A DNA stretch of 45,485 nt from Bacteroidota bacterium (GTDB lineage: Bacteria; Bacteroidota; Bacteroidia; Flavobacteriales; Weeksellaceae), in assembly GCA_018902795.1 (NCBI GenBank), contig JAHIQD010000012.1, forward strand, positions 1-45,485, read 5' to 3'. This document shows positions 9,501 to 16,503 of this stretch, piece by piece; within the stretch, counting starts at the first letter, position 1, and each line of letters opens with the position of its first letter. Under the pieces are notes generated by a model. It was given only the letters and a program-made list of their open reading frames with translations. It was not told the origin of the DNA and did no database searches. The translations under genes were made by a program, and so were the position numbers.

Positions 9501-10417
9501 GAATTTTCTTTGTGAATCAAAATTGATTTCACGCCAGCATCCAAAATAAGATCTAAATGTTCTTTTTCAAGAATAGTTTCTCTATCTAAGATGATTTCGT
9601 TTCTTTCGATAGAAACTACTTCACCTGTATCTTCGTCCACGAAATCTTCAAACCAAGTGTTCAAAACTCTCGCAGCCAAAGTTCTTCCTTCTACTTTTTT
9701 CAGTGCTGCTTTCGAAACTTTCACTTCTTCTGCTAGATCGAAAATCTGAAGGATATCTTTATCGGATTCGAATCCGATTGCTCTTAATAAAGTCGTTAAC
9801 GGTAACTTCTTCTTACGGTCGATGTAAGCATACATTACGTTATTGATGTCGGTAGTAAATTCCATCCAGGATCCTTTGAAAGGGATAATTCTGGAATAAT
9901 ACAGTTTAGTTCCGTTTGCGTGGTAGGTCTGACCGAAAAACACACCCGGAGATCTGTGTAACTGAGTTACGATAACACGTTCTGCACCATTGATGATGAA
10001 TGATCCAGAAGGCGTCATATAAGGAACCGGACCTAAATATACATCCTGCACAACCGTCTGAAAATCTTCATGTTCAGGGTCAGTACAGTACAGTTTAAGT
10101 CGGGCTTTCAAAGGAACCGAATAGGTCAGTCCTCTTTCCACACACTCGTCGATCGAGTAGCGCGGTGAATCAACCAGATAATCCAGGAATTCCAGTACAA
10201 ACTGGTTTCTGGAGTCTGAAATTGGGAAATTTTCTTCAAAGGTTTTGTAAAGAGCTTCATTTACTCTCTGCTCCGGAAGGGTATCCAACTGGAAAAAATC
10301 TTTGAAAGATTGGATCTGAATGTCCAAAAAGTCAGGCGTTTCAATTTTTCCTTTAGCTGCGGAGAAATTGATTCTTTCGTTTCCCTGAGTTTTAGCGACT
10401 GCTTTAGATTTACTCAT
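6590..10417 (-). CDS. rpoB: DNA-directed RNA polymerase subunit beta
   Basis: RNA polymerase beta subunit, 1275 aa. The rifampicin-binding segment is clear ([28 protein letters not shown]), with the wild-type Asp, His and Ser at positions equivalent to E. coli 516, 526 and 531, so no resistance change is visible there. The C-terminal active-site and beta' contact blocks are present ([31 protein letters not shown]). It is separated from rplL by 533 bp with a strong terminator and its own candidate promoter, so here rpoBC is probably not simply read through from the ribosomal protein operon. Confidence 0.98.
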   Translation of the reverse strand: [1275 protein letters not shown]

Positions 10418-10741
10418 AAAAATTTTAAAGAATGAGGGTTAAAAAATATTTTGTTTTAAAAAATATCAGAAACGAAATAAAAGAAGGAGAAAAAGGGTAA
10501 GACTGTGATGTATGGCGCTATCAGAATTAGTCTTTGTGCTTTTTCGAGGTTCTAAAATCTAATTTCTAACTGCAACGCCGGTATATCTTTTCACGGAGTA
10601 ATGCAAAATATCTTTTGGGTTTCTTCAGGACTAATGCTGCGGAATATCTGTAAACATGAAGAATCCTCTTTCACAAAACAGAAAGAGTTGATTTACAATA
10701 TTTTACAGATTTACAAACAATTATTAGCGCCAAAAGGAGTG
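10418..10741 (-). other. Long rpoB leader region
   Basis: About 320 nt separate the candidate promoter at 10742-10772 from the rpoB start. No gene is evident. On the minus strand it holds a 7-bp hairpin CTCTTTC/GAAAGAG (arms 10681-10687 and 10666-10672) and a weaker AAGACT/AGTCTT pairing nearer rpoB. A 100-codon plus-strand frame crosses the gap but looks like chance. Confidence 0.45.
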
Positions 10742-10772
10742 CAAATGTACACATTTTTAAGCTGTTACGCAA
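10742..10772 (-). promoter_or_regulatory. Candidate promoter of rpoBC
   Basis: On the minus strand TTG at 10772-10770 is followed after 20 bp by TACATTTG at 10749-10742, a full match to TAnnTTTG. The same bases 10777-10770 also read TAAATTTG, a second overlapping -7 candidate. The predicted rpoB leader is over 300 nt. Confidence 0.55.
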
Positions 10773-10901
10773 ATTTAAAACTTCCCGTGAGATCAAGATC
10801 AGTTATAAAATTTGTTAAAGTTTCGATTCTCTTCAATTCCAAACTGGTTCACTTACAGATTATAATCGTACCAAGAGAAAAAATTTCTGCGTCTTCACAA
10901 T

Positions 10902-10929
10902 AAAAAAACCTCACTGAAAAGTGAGGTTT
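10902..10929 (-). terminator. Intrinsic terminator after rplL
   Basis: Perfect 10-bp stem AAACCTCACT (10906-10915) / AGTGAGGTTT (10920-10929) with a GAAA-type loop. On the minus strand it is followed by a T run (complement of 10902-10908). It sits 21 nt past the rplL stop and separates the ribosomal protein operon from rpoBC. Confidence 0.9.
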
Positions 10930-10950
10930 CTTTATTTGGGTGTAAAAGAA

Positions 10951-11316
10951 TTATTTTAATTCTACTTCAGCACCAGCTTCTTCTAATTGTTTTTTCAAAG
11001 CTTCAGCTTCGTCTTTAGAAATTCCTGATTTAATAGCAGCTGGAGCACCATCTACCATATCTTTAGCTTCTTTAAGACCAGCACCTGTTAAATCTTTTAC
11101 CAATTTAACAACAGCTAATTTAGATGCACCTGCTGATTTAAGAATTACGTCGAATTCTGTTTTTTCTTCAGCAGCTTCAGCACCAGGACCAGCCATTACT
11201 ACTGCAGCAGCAGCAGGCTCGATTCCGTACTCATCCTTAAGGATAGCAGCTAATTCATTTACGTCTTTTACGGTTAGGTTTACTAGCGTTTCCGCTAAAT
11301 TTTTTAAATCTGACAT
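10951..11316 (-). CDS. rplL: 50S ribosomal protein L7/L12 (bL12)
   Basis: Stalk protein of the large ribosomal subunit, 121 aa, which recruits translation GTPases such as EF-Tu. The N-terminal dimerisation and L10-binding part (about 1-35), an Ala/Gly-rich hinge (about 35-52) and the conserved C-terminal domain (EKTEFDVILKSAG, GLKEAKDMVD) are all present. It follows rplJ by 54 bp, the standard arrangement. Confidence 0.97.
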   Translation of the reverse strand: MSDLKNLAETLVNLTVKDVNELAAILKDEYGIEPAAAAVVMAGPGAEAAEEKTEFDVILKSAGASKLAVVKLVKDLTGAGLKEAKDMVDGAPAAIKSGISKDEAEALKKQLEEAGAEVELK

Positions 11317-11370
11317 TGTTGTAATGTTTTAATTTGTTGAACGATTTATTTTGATTTTTTTTGAGTCTAA

Positions 11371-11976
11371 TTACTCTGCACCAGGTGCGTCTGTAGCTTC
11401 AGCGTTTGCTTCAGGAGCAGCTTCTGCAGCCGGAGTTTCTTCTTCTTTCACTTCCTCAGCAGCCGGTGCAGCTTCTTCAGCTTTAGCATCTGCGGATTCG
11501 GATTTGTTTTGAAGTGCAGAAACAACTCTTTGGATAGGTGACTGAAGTAATCCGATGATTTCTCCGATCATTTCTTCTCTTGACTTGATGTTGACAAGAG
11601 TTGCTAAATTTTCATCACCTACGTAGAAAGTTTCCTGCAAATAAGCAGATTTCAATGCAGGAAATTCAGCTTTTTTTCTGAATGTCTGAATCAGTTTTGC
11701 CGGAGCATTTGCTGTTTCAGAAATCATTAAAGCAGTGTTTCCTTTGAAAGTCTGGAACATTTCAGAGTAATCTACCCCTTCCATTTGTTCCATTGCTTTT
11801 TGCAACAACGTATTTTTTACAACTTTAAGTGTAATGTTCTGTTTAAACGCCTGTCTTCTGAAATCTGAAGTAGACGCAGCAGTCATTCCTTCCAGGTTTG
11901 CTACATAAACCACTTTCGCGTCCTGCAACATTCCTTTTATCTCTTGTATTACTAATACTTTATCTTCTTTTGTCAT
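11371..11976 (-). CDS. rplJ: 50S ribosomal protein L10 (uL10) with an acidic Ala/Glu tail
   Basis: Base of the L7/L12 stalk, 201 aa. The L10 core occupies about residues 1-155 (MLQDAKVVYVANLEGM, FRRQAFKQNITLKVVKN, TFKGNTALMIS). The last about 45 residues are a low-complexity Ala/Glu/Pro tail (EEAAPAAEEVKEEETPAAEA), so the protein is longer than the usual 165-175 aa. It is 13 bp downstream of rplA, in the same operon. In other bacteria the L10-stalk complex represses this operon at the mRNA level; no such site was identified here. Confidence 0.96.
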   Translation of the reverse strand: MTKEDKVLVIQEIKGMLQDAKVVYVANLEGMTAASTSDFRRQAFKQNITLKVVKNTLLQKAMEQMEGVDYSEMFQTFKGNTALMISETANAPAKLIQTFRKKAEFPALKSAYLQETFYVGDENLATLVNIKSREEMIGEIIGLLQSPIQRVVSALQNKSESADAKAEEAAPAAEEVKEEETPAAEAAPEANAEATDAPGAE

Positions 11977-11989
11977 TGTCTTACAGATT

Positions 11990-12682
11990 TTAGTTTACAG
12001 ATTTAGTATCAATTGCAATACCCGGGCTCATTGTAGAAGACAAATAGATGCTTTTTACATAAGTCCCTTTAGAGGCAGTTGGCTTCAATTTGATTAAAGT
12101 CTGCACTAATTCCTGAGCGTTTTCTTTAATCTTGGCAGCATCGAAAGATACTTTACCAATTCCTGCGTGGATAATACCGTATTTGTCTACTTTGAAATCA
12201 ATTTTACCTGCTTTCACTTCAGCTACTGCTTTACCAATTTCCATAGTTACAGTTCCTGATTTTGGATTCGGCATCAAACCTCTTGGTCCTAATACTCTAC
12301 CCAATGGACCTAATTTACCCATTACAGCAGGCATAGTAACAATAACGTCAACATCTGTCCAACCTTCTTTTATCTTTTGTAAATATTCGTCAAGACCTAC
12401 GTAATCTGCTCCTGCTTCTTTAGCTTCCGCTTCTTTGTCAGGTGTTACAAGTGCCAAAACTTTTACATCTTTACCTGTACCGTGAGGAAGAGATACAACA
12501 CCTCTTACCATTTGGTTTGCTTTTCTTGGATCTACACCCAGTCTAACAGCGATATCTACAGAAGCGTCAAATTTTGCAAAGTTTACTTCTTTTACCAAAG
12601 CAGAAGCTTCGTCAAGAGTATAATTTTTGTTTTTTTCGATTTTACTAACCGCTTCTTTTTGCTTTTTCGTTAATTTTGCCAT
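11990..12682 (-). CDS. rplA: 50S ribosomal protein L1 (uL1)
   Basis: L1 stalk protein of the ribosomal E-site, 230 aa, normal length. The signature regions DVIVTMPAVMGKLGPLGR and GPRGLMPNPKSGTVT are clear, and the C-terminal TASKGTYVKSIYLSSTMSPG is typical. It lies 11 bp downstream of rplK and 13 bp upstream of rplJ, in the rplKAJL operon. Confidence 0.97.
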   Translation of the reverse strand: MAKLTKKQKEAVSKIEKNKNYTLDEASALVKEVNFAKFDASVDIAVRLGVDPRKANQMVRGVVSLPHGTGKDVKVLALVTPDKEAEAKEAGADYVGLDEYLQKIKEGWTDVDVIVTMPAVMGKLGPLGRVLGPRGLMPNPKSGTVTMEIGKAVAEVKAGKIDFKVDKYGIIHAGIGKVSFDAAKIKENAQELVQTLIKLKPTASKGTYVKSIYLSSTMSPGIAIDTKSVN

Positions 12683-12693
12683 TTCTACTAGTT

Positions 12694-13137
12694 TTAAGCG
12701 TTAGTTGGTTTAGTTCCTGTTACTCTCAATCCCATAGATCTTGCAGTTCCTGCGATCATTGTCAATGCAGAATCTAACGTAAAGCAGTTAAGGTCTGTCA
12801 TTTTATCTTCAGCAATTTTCTGAACCTGAGCCCAGGTTACGGCACCTACTTTAGCTCTGTTAGGTTCACCAGAACCTTTCTTCACCTTAGACGCTTCTAA
12901 TAACTGGATAGCAGCAGGAGGAGTTTTGATTACGAATTCAAAAGATTTGTCTTCGTATACTGTAATTACTACAGGTAAAACTTGCCCTGGCTTATCTTGC
13001 GTTCTTCCGTTAAATTGTTTACAAAACTCCATGATGTTCACACCTGCAGAACCCAAAGCTGGACCTACTGGTGGAGAGGGGTTAGCAGCGCCACCCTTCA
13101 CCTGAAGCTTAACCATTTTAAAGACTTTTTTAGCCAT
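12694..13137 (-). CDS. rplK: 50S ribosomal protein L11 (uL11)
   Basis: Part of the GTPase-associated centre that binds 23S rRNA, 147 aa, normal length. The N-terminal proline-rich region (AANPSPPVGPALGSAGVNIM) and the C-terminal rRNA-binding domain (TMIAGTARSMGLRV) are conserved. It is the first gene of rplKAJL and has its own promoter about 100 bp upstream. Confidence 0.97.
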   Translation of the reverse strand: MAKKVFKMVKLQVKGGAANPSPPVGPALGSAGVNIMEFCKQFNGRTQDKPGQVLPVVITVYEDKSFEFVIKTPPAAIQLLEASKVKKGSGEPNRAKVGAVTWAQVQKIAEDKMTDLNCFTLDSALTMIAGTARSMGLRVTGTKPTNA

Positions 13138-13441
13138 TTTTATTTTTTAAAAAATTAAGAAATTTATGAATGTGGAAGCATTTATAAATCTGTAAAGAAG
13201 CAGGCTCATCTTACTACTTTACATTTCGGACTGCAAAATTAAGAAATAATTTTAATTCTGCAAGTGTAAGGTGTTGATTTTTAATAAGAATTTTGAAAAA
13301 AAATATTTAACCTATGATGTAGGGCTAGGTTTTCTTCAGAAACTCAAACTTTCAAACTGAAACAGATTACTAAGTTTTTACAAAAAGAACTGAACAAACA
13401 GGAAATACAACCATTCATAGAGATAGTACAACAATTAAATA
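13138..13441. other. Intergenic region between rplK and the nusG terminator
   Basis: No coding sequence. It holds the rplK promoter (13234-13263) and an about 95-nt leader for the ribosomal protein operon. The remainder (13270-13441) is AT-rich with no feature I can support. Confidence 0.6.
13234..13263 (-). promoter_or_regulatory. Promoter of the rplKAJL operon
   Basis: On the minus strand TTG (13263-13261), 19 bp, then TAATTTTG (13241-13234), an ideal Bacteroidota promoter. The bases just downstream read CAGTCC, the same discriminator as at the rpsU promoter. Confidence 0.75.
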
Positions 13442-13471
13442 AAAAAGGCTGCTCAAACGAACAGCCTTTTT
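13436..13471 (-). terminator. Intrinsic terminator of nusG
   Basis: AAAAAGGCTG (13442-13451) pairs perfectly with CAGCCTTTTT (13462-13471); the inner part adds TC/GA pairs and an AAAC loop. On the minus strand it is followed by a T run. It lies 18 nt beyond the nusG stop. Confidence 0.9.
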
Positions 13472-13489
13472 AATATTTTAGATAAGTTT

Positions 13490-14032
13490 TTAAACTTTTT
13501 CTACCTGCATATAACTCAGTTCCATTGGAGTTTTTCTTCCAAAAATCATTACTGAAACTTCAATTTTCTTCTTGTCTTCGTGGAGTTTTTCAATAGTTCC
13601 GTTGAATCCGTTGAACGGACCGTCGATCACCTTTACGTTTTCTCCTACCACAAAAGGAATGTTGGCTTCAACAGCAAATTCTGAAAGTTCATCCATTCTT
13701 CCGAGCATTCTGTTTACTTCTGCTTTACGCATCGGAACAGGATCACCTCCTTTAGTTAAACTCAGGAAAGAAATTACTCCAGGAATATTTTTGATGATAT
13801 GAGGAATTTCTCCTACTAAATTTGCTTCAACCATTAAGTAACCAGGATAATAAGGTTTTTCTTTCGGAACCTTCTTACCGTTTCTCATCTGAATTACTTT
13901 TTCCATAGGAATGACCACTTGCGTAACGAAAGCTTCGAAACCAAGGCGCTTCATTTCGTTCTCAATATAGGTTTTAACCTTATTTTCCTGTCCACTGATG
14001 GATTTCAGAACATACCACTTCAAGTCACTCAT
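13490..14032 (-). CDS. nusG: Transcription termination/antitermination factor NusG
   Basis: RNA polymerase elongation factor of 180 aa. The N-terminal NGN domain (KWYVLKSISGQENKV at 5-19; KPYYPGYLMVEANL) is followed by the C-terminal KOW motif (VKVIDGPFNGFNGTI), which contacts Rho or the ribosome in other bacteria. It is 14 bp downstream of secE and ends at a strong terminator, so it is not in the rplK operon here. Confidence 0.97.
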   Translation of the reverse strand: MSDLKWYVLKSISGQENKVKTYIENEMKRLGFEAFVTQVVIPMEKVIQMRNGKKVPKEKPYYPGYLMVEANLVGEIPHIIKNIPGVISFLSLTKGGDPVPMRKAEVNRMLGRMDELSEFAVEANIPFVVGENVKVIDGPFNGFNGTIEKLHEDKKKIEVSVMIFGRKTPMELSYMQVEKV

Positions 14033-14046
14033 GTTGGAAAATAATT

Positions 14047-14250
14047 TTAATTGAACAGGTTGATAAATATCGTTAATAAATTCGCAATAGATTTACTGAA
14101 TAATGAATCTACCCCAAAAGTAAACAATGCTAAAAGAATAGTAGAAATCGTCACCACGATAGTGGAAGACTGCAAATCTGGCAACTTTGGCCATTCTACT
14201 CTATCTTTGAATTCGGTATAAGAACCTTTTAAAAAATCAACTAAGCTCAT
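14047..14250 (-). CDS. secE: Preprotein translocase subunit SecE
   Basis: A 67-aa subunit of the SecYEG inner-membrane channel, with an amphipathic N-terminal segment (SLVDFLKGSYTEFKDRVEWP) and one membrane helix (about residues 27-50). This is the short single-helix form usual outside gamma-proteobacteria. The start is placed at MSLVDFL (14250) rather than the upstream ATG at 14274, which lies inside tRNA-Trp. The gene begins 13 nt after the tRNA, so it must share its transcript. Confidence 0.93.
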   Translation of the reverse strand: MSLVDFLKGSYTEFKDRVEWPKLPDLQSSTIVVTISTILLALFTFGVDSLFSKSIANLLTIFINLFN

Positions 14251-14263
14251 TATCTTTTTTTTG

Positions 14264-14334
14264 CACGGGCACAAGGACTCGAACCCTGATCAACGGTTTT
14301 GGAGACCGGTATCCTACCATTGGACGATGCCCGT
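14264..14334 (-). tRNA. tRNA-Trp (CCA)
   Basis: Acceptor stem ACGGGCA/TGCCCGT with discriminator G, D arm GTCC/GGAT, anticodon loop CTCCAAA giving CCA, and T arm CAGGG-TTCGAGT-CCTTG. The 3' CCA is not encoded. It lies between tuf and secE, as in many bacteria. Confidence 0.95.
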
Positions 14335-14336
14335 AG

Positions 14337-14373
14337 ATTAAAAAAAGTTCCGTAAGTCTCCTTACGGAACTTT
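14337..14373 (-). terminator. Intrinsic terminator between tuf and tRNA-Trp
   Basis: Perfect 13-bp stem AAAGTTCCGTAAG (14344-14356) / CTTACGGAACTTT (14361-14373) with a TCTC loop and a T run on the minus strand. It ends only 2-3 nt before the mature 5' end of tRNA-Trp. Confidence 0.9.
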
Positions 14374-14388
14374 AATATTTATTTAGAA

Positions 14389-15576
14389 TTAATCTAAGAT
14401 TTCAGTTACCTGACCTGCACCAACTGTTCTACCACCTTCTCTGATCGCAAATCTAAGACCTACGTTAAGAGCGATTGGCTGTAACAATTCTACAGTAATT
14501 GTTAAGTTGTCTCCTGGCATTACCATTTCAACACCTTCTGGTAAGAAGATCTCACCTGTTACGTCAGTGGTTCTAACGTAGAACTGTGGACGGTATTTGT
14601 TGTGGAATGGAGTGTGACGACCACCTTCTTCTTTTGAAAGAACGTAAACCTCAGCTTTGAATTTTTTGTGTGGGGTTACAGATCCTGCTTTCGCGATAAC
14701 CATACCTCTTTTGATGTCAGTTTTTTCAATACCTCTTAACAAGATACCTACGTTATCACCAGCTTCACCTCTATCCAAGATTTTTCTGAACATCTCTACT
14801 CCAGTTACAGTTGATGTTAATTTTTCATCACCCATACCTACGATATCTACAGGATCACCTGTATTGATAACACCAGCTTCGATTCTACCAGTTGCTACAG
14901 TACCTCTACCAGTAATAGAGAATACATCTTCGATAGGCATCAAGAATGGTTTATCCTGATCTCTTACAGGAAGTTCGATCCAAGTATCTACAGCCTCCAT
15001 TAATTCTTCTACAGTTGCAACCCATTTAGCATCTCCGTTAAGAGCACCTAAAGCTGAACCTTGAATAACTGGAGAGTTATCACCGTCATAATCATAAGAA
15101 GAAAGAAGATCTCTTACTTCAAGTTCTACTAATTCTAACAATTCAGGATCATCAACCATATCCACTTTGTTCATGAATACCAATACTCTTGGTACGTTTA
15201 CCTGACGACAAAGAAGGATGTGCTCTCTTGTTTGAGGCATTGGTCCGTCAGTTGCAGCTACTACTAAGATAGCTCCATCCATTTGAGCCGCACCTGTAAC
15301 CATGTTTTTCACATAATCGGCGTGACCTGGACAGTCTACGTGAGCGTAGTGTCTGCTTGCTGTTTCATATTCAATATGGGAAGTATTAATTGTGATACCT
15401 CTTTCTTTTTCTTCTGGCGCAGAGTCAATAGAAGAGAAATCTCTTGCTGTTCCGAATCCTTTGTCAGATAATACTTTACTGATTGCTGCAGTAAGTGTAG
15501 TTTTACCATGGTCTACGTGACCGATGGTACCAATGTTCAAGTGTGGTTTGTTACGATTAAACGTTTCCTTTGCCAT
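14389..15576 (-). CDS. tuf: Elongation factor Tu
   Basis: GTPase that delivers aminoacyl-tRNA to the ribosome, 395 aa, normal length. G1 GHVDHGKT at 19-26, G3 DCPGHAD and G4 NKVD are intact, and the three EF-Tu domains run without interruption to GGRTVGAGQVTEILD. A single copy is seen here. It follows a tRNA cluster but is separated from it by a terminator and 338 bp, so it has its own promoter. Confidence 0.98.
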   Translation of the reverse strand: MAKETFNRNKPHLNIGTIGHVDHGKTTLTAAISKVLSDKGFGTARDFSSIDSAPEEKERGITINTSHIEYETASRHYAHVDCPGHADYVKNMVTGAAQMDGAILVVAATDGPMPQTREHILLCRQVNVPRVLVFMNKVDMVDDPELLELVELEVRDLLSSYDYDGDNSPVIQGSALGALNGDAKWVATVEELMEAVDTWIELPVRDQDKPFLMPIEDVFSITGRGTVATGRIEAGVINTGDPVDIVGMGDEKLTSTVTGVEMFRKILDRGEAGDNVGILLRGIEKTDIKRGMVIAKAGSVTPHKKFKAEVYVLSKEEGGRHTPFHNKYRPQFYVRTTDVTGEIFLPEGVEMVMPGDNLTITVELLQPIALNVGLRFAIREGGRTVGAGQVTEILD

Positions 15577-15914
15577 GATTTAAATTATTTATTTAATTAT
15601 TTATTTAATTTTTCGGTGCGCAAATATAGTGAAATTTTGAATATTGGAAATCTTTTTTCACAAAAAAGCACAACATTCAAATTCAAAAGATCTGCGACGC
15701 TCGTTTTTCTTCAGAATATCAGGGTGCAAATTTAAGGAAAATAATTTGTTTATGAAAATGTCAAAATAATTTTAGAAATTATTTAACATTAAAACATTCT
15801 TATCTTTTCTAAATTCTCTATTTTATCATTAAAGATGACATCTTCAATAAAAAACGCAATATTCAAAAAACCAATCTTTCTACAACAGTAAACAGATGTC
15901 TTTACTGAAAATAA
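15577..15914 (-). other. tuf upstream region
   Basis: About 340 bp with no gene. Two minus-strand matches to TAnnTTTG are present, TATATTTG (15628-15621) and TAAATTTG (15734-15727). Neither has TTG at the ideal distance upstream, so the actual tuf start point is uncertain. Confidence 0.4.
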
Positions 15915-15941
15915 AAATCTCCCAACCTAGTTGAGAGATTT
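15911..15941 (-). terminator. Terminator of the tRNA cluster
   Basis: AAATCTCCCAAC (15915-15926) and GTTGAGAGATTT (15930-15941) pair with one mismatch around a CTA loop. On the minus strand a T-rich run follows. It is 7 nt after tRNA-Thr(GGT). Confidence 0.85.
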
Positions 15942-15947
15942 CACAAG

Positions 15948-16019
15948 AGCCAACTATGAGATTTGAACTCACGACCTCTTCCTTACCAAGGAAGCGCTCT
16001 ACCCCTGAGCTAAGTCGGC
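15948..16019 (-). tRNA. tRNA-Thr (GGT)
   Basis: Acceptor GCCGACT/AGTTGGC with discriminator T, anticodon loop CTTGGTA within a CTTCC/GGAAG stem, T loop TTCAAAT. No encoded CCA. Last tRNA of the four-gene cluster. Confidence 0.95.
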
Positions 16020-16030
16020 AAAACTTTAAA

Positions 16031-16067
16031 AAAAAATCACAGACCGTTTTTTGGTTGTGATTTTTTT
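16031..16067 (-). terminator. Terminator-like hairpin inside the tRNA cluster
   Basis: AAAAAATCACA-GACC (16031-16045) pairs with GGTTGTGATTTTTT (16053-16066) with one bulged G and a T-rich loop. On the minus strand it is followed by a T run. It lies between tRNA-Gly and tRNA-Thr(GGT), so it would terminate or attenuate the upstream three-tRNA transcript. Confidence 0.7.
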
Positions 16068-16069
16068 AG

Positions 16070-16142
16070 AGCGGAAGACGAGGGTCGAACTCGCGACATT
16101 CAGCTTGGAAGGCTGACGCTCTACCAACTGAGCTACTTCCGC
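16070..16142 (-). tRNA. tRNA-Gly (TCC)
   Basis: Acceptor GCGGAAG/CTTCCGC with discriminator T, anticodon loop CTTCCAA between TCAGC and GCTGA, T loop TTCGACC. No encoded CCA. Confidence 0.95.
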
Positions 16143-16226
16143 ATTGTGTTTACAATATGTGTTGGTAAACGGTTTGCAAATCTAAAAACATTTTTTTTAA
16201 CCTGCAAATTATTTTTTGTAAAAAAG

Positions 16227-16309
16227 TGGGGAGAGTAGGATTCGAACCTACGAAGTCGTAAGACAGCAGAGTTACAGTCTGATCCATTTGGCCACTCTGG
16301 AATCTCCCC
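16227..16309 (-). tRNA. tRNA-Tyr (GTA)
   Basis: Class II tRNA of 83 nt with a long variable arm. Acceptor GGGGAGA/TCTCCCC with discriminator A, anticodon loop CTGTAAC giving GTA, T arm GTAGG-TTCGAAT-CCTAC. Confidence 0.95.
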
Positions 16310-16328
16310 GATTTTTACAAAAATAATG

Positions 16329-16402
16329 AGCCTCCAGAGGGACTCGAACCCACGACCTGCTGATTACAAATCAGCTGCTCTAGCCAACTGAGCTATGGAG
16401 GC
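16329..16402 (-). tRNA. tRNA-Thr (TGT)
   Basis: Acceptor GCCTCCA/TGGAGGC with discriminator T, anticodon loop TTTGTAA between GCTGA and TCAGC, T loop TTCGAGT. First tRNA of the cluster, 101 nt downstream of hpf. Confidence 0.95.
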
Positions 16403-16503
16403 AAATAGATTTCAAAAGAACGCTTATCTCTTTTTGCGATTGCAAAGAAAGAGAGTTTTTCTGAAATCCACAAATTATTTTTAAGAAATTTTCATATTTT
16501 TTT

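Noticed and set aside
10601..10903. A 100-codon plus-strand frame antisense to the rpoB leader
   Set aside because: It runs over the rpoB promoter and into the rplL terminator, has no promoter or start context and no recognisable domain.
14251..14274. Upstream start codon giving secE eight more residues (MCPCKKKI)
   Set aside because: It would lie inside tRNA-Trp; the SecE family begins at the MSLVDFL-type start.
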